From assembly GCA_016718875.1 (NCBI GenBank), contig JADKBL010000010.1:32090-96089 (forward strand): a DNA stretch of 64,000 bases, in the 5' to 3' direction. Source of the DNA: Bacteroidota bacterium. Lineage in GTDB: Bacteria > Bacteroidota > Bacteroidia > Bacteroidales > VadinHA17. A model generated the notes under the pieces. The model was given only the letters and a program-made list of their open reading frames with translations. It was not told the origin of the DNA and ran no database searches. Positions 55,831 to 64,000 of this stretch are shown in pieces (the stretch's first letter is position 1; each line of letters begins with the position of its first letter). A program made the position numbers and the translations under genes.

Positions 55831-55934
55831 TTTAACCACAAAGAACACAGAGTAAACACGAAGAACACGGAGGCAAAATAGAAATTAAATCTTTGTGTCC
55901 TCTATGCTTTTCTTTGTGCCCTCTGTGGTTAAAA
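55831..55934. repeat. Intergenic inverted repeat of the AACCACAAAG type
   Basis: Left arm AACCACAAAGAACACAGAG with AGAACACGGAGG; right arm CTTTGTGTCCTCTATGC and TTTGTGCCCTCTGTGGTT. The arms are imperfect inverses over about 45 nt. Related fragments occur at 34721 and 11485. Non-coding. Confidence 0.65.
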
Positions 55935-55980
55935 CGGCATTTAAAATCCGTGCAAAGTGCAATTGAACATTGCACTACTG

Positions 55981-56012
55981 ATTATTGTTCTTTTCTTTGA
56001 ACAATAATTTTT
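55981..56012 (+). terminator. Rho-independent terminator after DUF5916 gene
   Basis: ATTATTGTTC and GAACAATAAT (55999-56008) form a perfect 10-bp stem followed by TTTTT. Confidence 0.7.
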
Positions 56013-56036
56013 AACTGTAATCAATAATTCTTCTTT

Positions 56037-56903
56037 ATGAGAGCCCTTTCAATTGTGCTTCTGATATTTGTAACATTTGTTACAAATGCCCAGGATAAAC
56101 CTGCATACAGGGTATTCACCGGTGAAGGCAAAAAAGCCGACTACCAGGATATGCTTAAACAGGCTCTCAGGGCTGATGTGGTATTCTTCGGCGAGCTTCA
56201 TGACAACCCTATTGCACACTGGCTTGAGCGGAACTGACAAAAGATCTCCATGCCGAAAAAGGAAGCAATCTTATACTTGCAGCTGAAATGTTTGGAGAGA
56301 GACAACCAGATAATAATTGATGAATATTTCAGCGATCTGATCAAAGAGTCTTCATTTGAAACTGAAGCCCGCTTATGGAAAAATTATGGCACTGACTATA
56401 AGCCACTCCTCACTTTTGCAAAAAGAACAATCTGCAGTTTGTAGATTCAAACATCCCAAGGAGATAGGCATCAATTGTTCTCCTCCGGAGGATTTGAAGC
56501 TCTAGAAAAATCTCTGATGATGGCAGAAAAAATATTGCACCCCTGCCAATTGATTATGATCCTGGAGCTTGCCTCTACAGGATATGCTCAACATGAATAT
56601 GGGCCCAAGGGACCAAATCCTGAAAAATTTTCCAAAGGCTCAGGCAATTAAAGACGCCACTATGGCAAATTCTTAGTAAAAATACCGCCAGCAGGGACAG
56701 ATGGTCATTCATTATAACGGAAGCTATCATTCCGATACTTTACCAGGGTATACTCTGGTATCTGAACAGGTATAGTCCTGCCACAAAATCAGTAACTATC
56801 ACAACCCGTTTTGCAGGATGAAACCGGCAAAATGAGTGAAGAAAGCATGAAAATGGCTGATTTTGTTATAGTTATTCCGACTATGACCAGAACCTACAAA
56901 TAA
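56037..56903 (+). pseudogene. ChaN-like lipoprotein remnant, multiply frameshifted
   Basis: A signal peptide and ADVVFFGELHDNPIAHWL appear in the first frame, then the match hops frames: ELTKDLHAEKGSNLILAAEM, IDEYFSDLIKESSFETEARL, GTDYKPLLTFAK, and later GKMSEESMKMADFVIVIPT. The order fits the ChaN heme-binding family along most of its length (about 280 residues). At least three breaks are one-base losses or gains in short G or A runs (near 56230, 56290 and 56425). With many internal stops it cannot be translated as given. Confidence 0.8.
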
Positions 56904-56952
56904 GACTGAAGGCATAAGGCAAAGGGCGGAAGGAATAATTACCGGATTTTAG

Positions 56953-56960
56953 TAATTTTG
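56953..56960 (+). promoter_or_regulatory. Candidate -7 element for GH5 gene
   Basis: TAATTTTG matches TAnnTTTG, 38 nt before the ATG at 56999. Confidence 0.4.
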
Positions 56961-56998
56961 GCATTGTCAGTTTAGTGACAGTGATACTTTTTGAACAG

Positions 56999-58960
56999 AT
57001 GAGAAAACTTCTGTCACAATTTTACTTGCATCTACTGTGTTTTCGATTCAGGACAGGCTCTTCAGCCGCGGGGTTAATCTTACGTCATGGTTTCAGACTG
57101 GTAACCCAGACAGATACAATTCACAAAATATACCTTTAAGGATTTTGAGAATATCAAAAGCCTGGGGTGTGATGTCATAAGACTTCCTGTAAATATGCAC
57201 AGCATGACATCGGGAGAACCTTATTATGTCATTGATAAGGTTTACCTGGCTTTTCTTGACTCTGCAGTTACGTGGTGTGAGAAGCTTGAACTTTATATAA
57301 TGATTGATAATCACACTTTTGATCCTGATGTCAGCACAACACCGGAAATTGAGGAAGTTCTGACTAAGGTGTGGGTGCAGACTGCTGATTATTTTAAAAA
57401 CCGGTCTCAATTCGTTCTATATGAGATACTGAATGAACCTCACGGAATTTCAACTACAGACTGGGGGGCAATCCAGGGCAGGGTAATAAATGCGATAAGG
57501 GAAAAAGATAAGAAGCATACTATTGTTGTTGGCGGATCGGGGTATAATTCATATACCGAACTGAAAAATCTGCCTATTTATTACGATCAGAACCTTCTAT
57601 ATACTTTTCATTTCTATGACCCTTTTATTTTCACCCATCAGGGTGCCTCATGGAGTAACCCGTCACTGGTCCCGCTTGCAAATGTGCCCTTCCCCTATGA
57701 TGCTTTAAGGATGCCTGTTTGTCCTCAATCTCTTAAGGGAACATGGATTGAAACAAGACTCTCAGCTTATAGTAGTGAAGGATCTGTATCTTCTGTCAGG
57801 CAGCTAATTGACAATGCTATAAGCTTCAGGGACTCACGGAAAGTAAATCTCTTCTGCGGTGAATTCGGTGTGTATAATATAAACAGTCCTGCGGCTGACA
57901 GGACTTACTGGTATGAAATCGTAAGAAAATACTTCGAGCAGAATGACATCCCCTGGACAATCTGGAATTACCAGGAAGGATTCGGCTTGTTCAATAAGGA
58001 TACTTATGAATTATTTGACCATGATCTGAATATCCCCTTGCTCAGGGCTCTGGGACTAAATGCCCCGCCTCAGAACCCATTTTCAATAACTCCCGACCCA
58101 CAGGGCTTTATGATATATTCTGATTACACCGGTCAGCTGATATCTGATGCCAGCGGCGGAGCCGGGATAATTGACTTTTACTCCTCTGACCTTCCAAATA
58201 ATGGAATTTACTGCCTCTCATGGGACAGCTTCAGACAGTATCATGCCCTGACTTTCGATTTTAAACCTGACAGGGACCTTTCACTTCTTGAAAGCAATGA
58301 TTATGCAATTGATTTTATGGTGAGAGGCAACCATCCCGAAATCAGCTTTGAAGTCAGGTTTGTGGATAATGTATCCGGCTTACCTGAAGATAAGCCCTGG
58401 CGCATGTCTAAAATGGTCGATAAAACAATGGTGCCATGGGACAGGAAATGGCATAATGTACATATTCCATTCAGTGAGATGAAGGAGAGTGGATCGTGGT
58501 TTGACAATGCATGGTATAACCCTGCAGGCAAATTTGACTGGTCGGCAGTTGACAGGTTTCAGATCTCGATTGAACGTACAGGTACTTTTATGCAGAATAT
58601 CTGGTTCGACAATATTTCCATTACCGATAAGGACACTGCCAGGGTAATGGAAATCGGGACCCTGGGTGTTAATGACAGAAATTTTCCCGGATCACTTCAG
58701 GCGAAAGCCTGGCCGAATCCGGCAGAAAGCCAGTGTATGTTAATTTTACAATAACCGAGGAATGTATAGTAAATATCTCTATCTTATCATTGACTGGTCA
58801 GAAAATAAGAAGTTACCCGAATAAAAATCTGGCTCCTGGAGAACAAAACCTTGTCTGGGATCTCTGTGATGCAAACAGAAATCAGGTTCCTCCGGGAATT
58901 TATATGATCATCATAGAAACTCCGTTTAGAAACGCTGCTGTTAAAATTATCAGACAATAA
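56999..58960 (+). pseudogene. Glycoside hydrolase family 5 enzyme with T9SS sorting domain, frameshifted at both ends
   Basis: About 654 residues after joining. The N-terminus (signal peptide, then a PRGVNLTSWFQTGNP-like GH5 start) is spread over several frames before 57195. The main frame holds the GH5 barrel with acid/base Glu in ILNEPHG (57435-57437) and nucleophile Glu in FCGEFGVY (57861-57863). A beta-sandwich, probably carbohydrate binding, spans about 58080-58640. At about 58730 the frame shifts into a T9SS sorting domain (VYVNFTITEE, LSLTGQKIRSY, VPPGIYMIIIE). The substrate is probably a beta-glucan or mannan. Terminator-like hairpin follows. Confidence 0.85.
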
Positions 58961-58982
58961 CTTTGAAATTTCTATTCTGAAT

Positions 58983-59018
58983 ATTTTCCGCAATCCTCAA
59001 TTTGCGGAAAATAATTTT
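58983..59018 (+). terminator. Hairpin terminator after GH5 gene
   Basis: ATTTTCCGCAA and TTGCGGAAAAT form a perfect 11-bp stem, followed by AATTTTATT. Confidence 0.65.
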
Positions 59019-59020
59019 AT

Positions 59021-59028
59021 TATATTTG
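59021..59028 (+). promoter_or_regulatory. Candidate -7 element for ABC exporter
   Basis: TATATTTG matches TAnnTTTG, 56 nt before the ATPase start and just after the GH5 hairpin. Confidence 0.45.
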
Positions 59029-59084
59029 GCTTAAGCCTTTCTGCTACAGGCCTGTCTGAATAAATTTTTGTTTCTTTTATTATC

Positions 59085-59870
59085 ATGAGAACCATGGAAA
59101 ATCCATTAATTACCATTAAAGGACTTCGTAAGTCATATTCAAAAGGAAAAACCAGGAGTGAGGTATTAAAAGGTATAGATCTCACTATCTATCCCGGTCA
59201 GATCATAGGTTATATCGGACCAAACGGTGCGGGTAAAAGCACAACAGTAAAAATTCTGTGTGGAATTATTCCCGATTTTGAAGGGGAAATCAAAATTTGT
59301 GGTCATGATCTCAGGTCACAAAGTAATGAAATCAAGAAAAGAATCGGTTACGTTCCGGAAACCGGAGCTATATACGATTTGTTAACTCCGAATGAATATT
59401 TCGAACTTATTGGTACACTATACGGACTCGACATAAATACAATCAGATCAAGAAGCAGCCGGTTTTTGGATCTGTTCGACATGGGAAAAAATTCCGATCA
59501 GAGAATGGACACCTTTTCAAAAGGAATGAAGCAGAAAATCCTGTTAATAGCCGGATTAATAAATAATCCTGACATAATATTTCTGGATGAACCCCTTTCC
59601 GGACTAGATGCCAACTCAGTCATTCTGGTAAAAGAGATTCTCAGCAGGCTTGCAAAAGATGGAAAAACAATTTTTTACTGTTCTCATTTAATGGATGTTG
59701 TTGAGAAAATATCTGACCGCATAATTATCATAAACAATGGATTAGTAATTGCAGAAGGCCGGTTTGAAGATCTAAGGAATGAAAAAAGCGCCACTCTGGA
59801 GAAGCTATTTGCAGAACTTACAGGGAGAGAGGAAAAAACAATTGAGACAGAAGCACTTTTCAACAGTTAA
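59085..59870 (+). CDS. ABC-2-type exporter ATPase
   Basis: 261 residues (ATG 59085; ATG 59094 is an equally possible start). Walker A GPNGAGKST, signature TFSKGMKQK (a variant of LSGGQ common in ABC-2 exporters) and Walker B DIIFLDEPLSGLD are complete. It should power the permease encoded 11 nt downstream, which is broken. Substrate unknown. Confidence 0.9.
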   Translation: MRTMENPLITIKGLRKSYSKGKTRSEVLKGIDLTIYPGQIIGYIGPNGAGKSTTVKILCGIIPDFEGEIKICGHDLRSQSNEIKKRIGYVPETGAIYDLLTPNEYFELIGTLYGLDINTIRSRSSRFLDLFDMGKNSDQRMDTFSKGMKQKILLIAGLINNPDIIFLDEPLSGLDANSVILVKEILSRLAKDGKTIFYCSHLMDVVEKISDRIIIINNGLVIAEGRFEDLRNEKSATLEKLFAELTGREEKTIETEALFNS

Positions 59871-59881
59871 TACTTAAATCA

Positions 59882-61528
59882 ATGGTAAAATCAGCTCTTT
59901 TTCTGATTCGGATATTCAGGGTCCCCATTGAAATGACCGGAGTAAATTACAGGCAATTTGAAATATTGCTGAAGATGAAACTCACTGCAGATTTCCGAAA
60001 CGGAACCGGAGCATTCAGGAATCATACCAGCAAAAGAAACTCATTCATTTACCAGTCCCTCACTTATGCACTTTTTGGTGCAATGCTGGGAAGTGATGAC
60101 ATATAATATTGACGATCTGCTTCTGAAAATGACAGTTTTCTTTCTGGTTCTTATGCTTATGCTGGTAATGGTCATCATAAGTGATTTCACCACAATACTT
60201 TTTGATCCTCGAGACAACCATATTCTTCTTCCCAGACCAATTGAGCCCAATACTCTCCTTTTAATGAGGCTGGTCCATATTCAGTTCTTTACAGGATTTA
60301 TTGCACTGGCATTATCTCTCGGTACAATTGTAGTTATTAGTTTAAAGTATAACTGGATAGCTTTATTGGCGTTTATCCTTTCTGTCATCTTATGCCTCTG
60401 GCTGACAATTGTAACAACAATTTTTATCTACCTCCTTATATCAAAGGTTGTCAATGGTGAGAAATTTAAAGACATTCTCACCATTGTTCAGATAGTAATT
60501 GGAATTGCAGTATTTGCAGGATACCAGATAACAGTAAATGTACTTGGAAAAGATGTTTGGAATGGCTCAACTATGACAATACACAATTGGACTTACTTTA
60601 TTCCTCCCTTTTGGTATGCTGTGATTATCAAATTAAGTACTATGCAGGATATGCCATTGTCAATCACTCTTTTGATAATACCGGGTATTGCCTTACCAAT
60701 AGCAGGATTATGGATTCTTACCAGATTCCTGTCAAAAGGATTCAATGAGATACTGGGAGAGGGAACATCTGAAAACTCTGCATCTGAAAAGGTAAATTAC
60801 AAAGGAATATTCAATTCCGATATTATTAAAAAGTTGTTTTGCGTCTCTGATACCGAAAAAGCCGGATGGCACATGGCTAATTCAATCACAAGACGGGACA
60901 GAAAATTCAAGCAGACTGTCTACCCATATTTTGGAATGATGATAGTATTTGCTTTTATAATTCTGAAACCTGATCTATCTTATCCTGCCGAGTCAATAAA
61001 TAAATTAAGCGGTACAGCAGATATTTTTTTCTGCTTGTTTTTTTCTCTTCCGGATTTATGGCAGTTATTCAGCTGCCCTATACTGATAGTGCAGATGCAT
61101 CATGGATCTACAGAGTACTGCCGATTGAAGAAAGAGGTCATATTCTGTCCGGCGCCATAAAATCCATGATAATCAAGTTTAGTCTCCCTGTCTTCCTTCT
61201 TATGACAATTTTATTTCTCTGGTTCTGGGGATGGGGGCTGATTATAAATCTTATTCTCTCCTATCTGGTAAGCATTCTCATCATGATGATGCTTTTAAAA
61301 ATTCAGAAAATGGATCTTCCTTTTACATTAAACCGGGAGAGCCAGCAACAGGGAAACGGAGCCATTCATTTAATATTCAGCATGATCCTGATGGCATTAT
61401 CTGCCTGGCTGATAGATTACACATCAAACTTTGCGGAGTTTGTTACTCTTTCCTTATGCTTCATAATTACAGTTCTGATTATGTTAACTTTCAGAAGTAT
61501 AAGAAAACTGAAATTCAGCAGAGTCTGA
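59882..61528 (+). pseudogene. ABC-2-type permease, two frameshifts
   Basis: About 548 residues when joined, with around ten membrane helices. Frame one (59882 to ~60100) starts MVKSALFLIRIFRVPIEMTG; it switches near 60085-60103, continuing YNIDDLLLKMTVFFLVLML and PRDNHILLPRPIEPNTLLLM. A second switch, near T7 runs at 61023-61043, continues as FMAVIQLPYTDSADASWIYR and VLPIEERGHILSGAIKSMII to the end. Both are single-base events. It is the partner of the ATPase 11 nt upstream. Confidence 0.8.
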
Positions 61529-61646
61529 TTGACTGAATGATAAATATCAATTTGAATATTGACTCAAACTGATAAACTTTGTATCCGGTTAAGCATATAA
61601 TATTTACCTTTAAACTGTTTTAAGGATATTTTCTAAACTTATATTA

Positions 61647-63356
61647 ATGAATAAGTCAAACATTATCAATACTATACTGATACTGTCAGTATTTCTGATA
61701 TTAGTTCACTCATGCGGAAAAAAGCTGGAACCCGACAAAGTTTTAAATATAGGATATCCTTATCCCGACGCTCTTTTCCGCCTGGTTCCATCTCCTTCAT
61801 TTGACTGGTGGAGCCAGAAGCCTGATAAAAACATCAGCTATGATGTGAACCTTTACACTGAAAACAATAAACTGTCATTTACTGCGACGGTAAATAATCC
61901 GAACTGGACTCCCGGAGAATCAGCCCGGGGATAGTATAAAGCTTCCTCTGAAGGAGGAAAGATCTTTCACAGTGAAAGGTCGGAACTGAGAGAAGCCTTC
62001 AAAAGTATCATTTAGCATGAGCAAAAGACTCTGTGGGGGACACCAGTTCTTTTCAGACAGATGACTATCCCGTTTCTCTTTGCTGAAAGAAATCTTGATT
62101 CCATGAACTTTGTCCCTGATCGATTTTGGCAGTAAGCATAAGCCACATGTTGCTATGCGTGGCTTCCTGTTTGCGGCAACTGCCATTCATTATCTCAGGA
62201 TGGAAATACTCTGGGACTCGACCTCGATGCAGGCCTAAGGGACAAGGGTGGTTATTTCATTACAAAAGTGGAGGATACGGTTCTATTTAATATTGAAAAA
62301 TATAACTCATGGTCAAAGCTTGAGAAAAGGAGAACATTTGGACTTTTCTCCAAGCTGTCCCGATGGCAGATATCTTGTAACAACAGTGAAGGACCGCGTA
62401 GTCATTAAGAACTTCCCCATCGGAGGTACAATGGAGGAACTTAAGTATTCACAGCTCTTCTTCCCTGTCAATGGGCATCTGGCCATATATGACCTGAATA
62501 CTAAAAATTAAAGAGCTGCCCGAGCCAACCTTGAAGAATATGTGCAATCGAATGCTATATGGACACCTGATGGAAAGAATATTATTTTCTGCAGGGCTGA
62601 AGCTCTGCCCAGAGGAGTAAGATGCATGAGATAGATGTAAAGGATACTGCTCTTGTAAACAAGTATGTACGCAGGGAAATAGGTTAAATTTGAACTGTGT
62701 ACCATTCCGTTCAACGATGGAAAGGAGGCGAGGCCAAACCTATTAAAGGAGCTTCAGGAAACGGGATGAGCAACTACTTCCCGGCAGTATCACCCGACGG
62801 AAAATGGCTTTTTATTGTCAGGCAGAAGAGTTTCATGCTGCTTCTTCAACCTGACAGCCGTCTTCATATTATACCGCTTGAGGTGGGAAATCGAGGATGC
62901 CTAAAGGCTAACTTCAAATCGATGAACTCATGGCATGCATGGTCACCGAACAGCAAATGGATAGTGTTTGTTCCAACTATACGGTCCTTATACTGACCTT
63001 TCCAGACCCATATAGACAGAAGGGAGAGTCATCAGTACCAGTGCTGGTCGAAGGCCAGAGTTCCCTACACAGTCGTAAACTATCGGTTTGTAAGTAGCAA
63101 ACCTGACAGGACGTTGTTATGAAGTACGATTTTGTTGAGATAGCTCATATTTTTAAGGCTGCCAAGGCAGGATATTATGATGAAGCCAAAACCTTTATTA
63201 TAAATTCATAAAAGCAGGATCCTTTCCTCTTCAAGAAACAGGACTGCCGGGACCTTGATAATCATTTTAAAGACAATCCCGGTTTGCCCTGAGGAAGCAA
63301 AAAAATATAATGAGCTTGCCAAGGCGACTATTGATACGGAGGTATTTAAGGAATAG
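61647..63356 (+). pseudogene. PD40-type beta-propeller lipoprotein remnant, heavily frameshifted
   Basis: The start has a lipoprotein signal (VHSCGKKLEPD, Cys near residue 23) and YPYPDALFRLVPSPSFDWW. Downstream pieces in changing frames keep the order of a WD40/PD40-like propeller: DGRYLVTTVKDRVVIKNF, LFFPVNGHLAIYDLNTK, AIWTPDGKNIIFCRAEALP, MSNYFPAVSPDGKWLFIV, MNSWHAWSPNSKWIVFV. The last piece (KYDFVEIAHIFKAAKAGYYD) and ELAKATIDTEVFKE end at TAG 63354-63356. Many indels and internal stops make it untranslatable as given. Confidence 0.75.
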
Positions 63357-63374
63357 TAATTAGATTTAACAAGA

Positions 63375-63408
63375 AAGGCTGTCTAGTATTAATGACAGCC
63401 TTCGTTTT
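63375..63408 (+). terminator. Rho-independent terminator after the propeller remnant
   Basis: AAGGCTGTC pairs with GACAGCCTT (63394-63402), then a T5 run. Confidence 0.85.
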
Positions 63409-63430
63409 TGAGTCAGTGAGGATTCGGATT

Positions 63431-63475
63431 TTAACCCATCCCCGGCCTTCCTAAAGCAATAAGGAAGGGGAACCC
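63431..63475. repeat. Left inverted repeat flanking the DUF559 gene
   Basis: TTAACCCATC ... CCTTCC ... GGAAGGGG. The outer 10 nt and the GGAAGGGG arm recur inverted at 63951-63993. Each copy contains its own small hairpin. Confidence 0.75.
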
Positions 63476-63532
63476 GAAAAATTCCATCTAAAAGCATTTT
63501 CATTTTATTAAATTCATTTTATATTTTTAAAA

Positions 63533-63889
63533 ATGGAATATTTCGTTATAGCTCGTGCTCAATATAAAGAGATATCGTGGTGTACTTTGTTAGCGGCCAG
63601 AAATTACGCAAGAAATCAGATGACCGAATTAATCCTTTGGCAGAACTTCGGGAAGAGGAAGATGATGGGGTTTAAATTTCTCAGACAACATCCTGTGTTT
63701 TATAAAATTGTCAAAGACCGGGTTGAATTTTACATTGCAGATTTCTATTGTGCAGAATTAAGATTAGTTGTTGAATTAGATGGACCTGTTCATGAAACTT
63801 CTGTTGAATATGATGAAGAAAGGGATATTAAACTGTTTTCGAAAGGACTCTTGACAATAAGAATTAAAATTATGAACTTGAAGGAGTAA
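63533..63889 (+). CDS. DUF559 (Vsr-like) endonuclease, C-terminus frameshifted
   Basis: 118 residues as read. The DUF559 fold resembles Vsr/very-short-patch nucleases: ARNYARNQMTELILWQNF, GFKFLRQHPV, FYIADFYCAELRLVVELDGPVHE with the likely metal-binding Asp/Glu. Near A4 63866-63869 one added A would restore the usual end (NYELEGVSDKWKYYNEDKS) and carry the frame to a TAA at 63991-63993 inside the right repeat. Such genes occur as scattered copies between short repeats in Bacteroidota. It lies between inverted copies of a hairpin, so it looks like a small mobile cassette. Confidence 0.82.
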   Translation: MEYFVIARAQYKEISWCTLLAARNYARNQMTELILWQNFGKRKMMGFKFLRQHPVFYKIVKDRVEFYIADFYCAELRLVVELDGPVHETSVEYDEERDIKLFSKGLLTIRIKIMNLKE

Positions 63890-63950
63890 GTGACAAATGG
63901 AAGTACTATAATGAAGATAAAAGCATATTCCTGAATTCTAAATGGTTAGT

Positions 63951-63993
63951 CACCCCTTCCCTTATTTTTAAGGGAAGGATGAAGATGGGTTAA
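63951..63993. repeat. Right inverted repeat flanking the DUF559 gene
   Basis: CACCCCTTCCCTTA ... TAAGGGAAGG ... GATGGGTTAA; the last ten bases are the exact inverse of the left copy. It overlaps the frameshift-corrected end of the DUF559 frame and lies at the window edge. Confidence 0.75.
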
Positions 63994-64000
63994 GAATTTC

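Noticed and set aside
1..64000. tRNA or rRNA genes
   Set aside because: I inspected the intergenic stretches and saw no cloverleaf-like or rRNA-conserved segments; a covariance search would be decisive.

Overview
The window looks like a chromosomal contig from a Bacteroidota bacterium, probably a free-living environmental or anaerobic member near the Bacteroidales; I cannot place it further by eye. The evidence is a SusC/SusD pair, several proteins with type IX secretion (T9SS) sorting domains, an S46 dipeptidyl-peptidase, DUF5916 and head-GIN proteins, a propeller sensor, and about fifteen copies of the Bacteroidota -7 promoter element TAnnTTTG placed 15-75 nt before start codons. TAA, TGA and TAG all serve as normal stops. 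I found no rRNA, tRNA or CRISPR array.

Layout. 0-1.4 kb: end of lysA and a dapF-like gene whose two catalytic cysteines are both serine. 1.5-7.2 kb: TetR regulator, outer-membrane barrel, LolD-like ATPase, two FtsX-type permeases and a LolA-like protein, which read as one export operon. 7.3-8.8 kb: a GT81 glucosyl-3-phosphoglycerate synthase fused to a HAD phosphatase, split by a frameshift, plus a possible small membrane peptide. 9-16 kb: membrane pyrophosphatase, unknown gene, LPS-type glycosyltransferase, tsaC-like gene, head-GIN protein, rimM and rpsP. 16.3-21.8 kb: lipoprotein-SusD-SusC uptake locus. 22-26.7 kb: dnaE (one indel), trxA and a LOG-family gene. 26.7-33.4 kb: on the minus strand ribD, a TPR-caspase protein and a propeller-SpoIIE phosphatase. 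33.4-36.3 kb: prmC, recX and small envelope proteins. 36.2-41.5 kb: both methylmalonyl-CoA mutase subunits (both interrupted) and prfB with its programmed +1 frameshift. 41.6-48 kb: TPR-SpoIIE protein, MORN protein, VanZ-like protein, a hairpin-rich repeat cluster, a collagen/C1q-like surface protein and a T9SS protein. 48-53 kb: rnhB, S46 peptidase, marC-like gene, rnhA, SiaC-like phosphoprotein and a prolyl-tRNA editing protein. 53-64 kb: DUF5916 protein, ChaN-like remnant, GH5 glycosidase with T9SS tail, ABC-2 exporter, a badly broken beta-propeller lipoprotein and a DUF559 endonuclease between inverted repeats.

How the genes fit together. Two SpoIIE-type (PP2C) phosphatases with sensory or TPR parts and a SiaC-like phosphoprotein suggest Ser/Thr phosphorylation signalling; one phosphatase sits 7 nt behind a caspase-fold protease, the most interesting functional pairing here. 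The surface inventory (SusCD, T9SS cargo, S46 peptidase, GH5) suggests a polymer-degrading heterotroph; methylmalonyl-CoA mutase and the pyrophosphatase suggest succinate/propionate metabolism and energy saving.

Caution. At least nine genes carry frameshifts or a nonsense codon, several in short A/T/G runs, and they are dense from 55.5 kb to the right end. Part of this may be sequencing error rather than real gene loss; raw-read support is needed before calling these pseudogenes.
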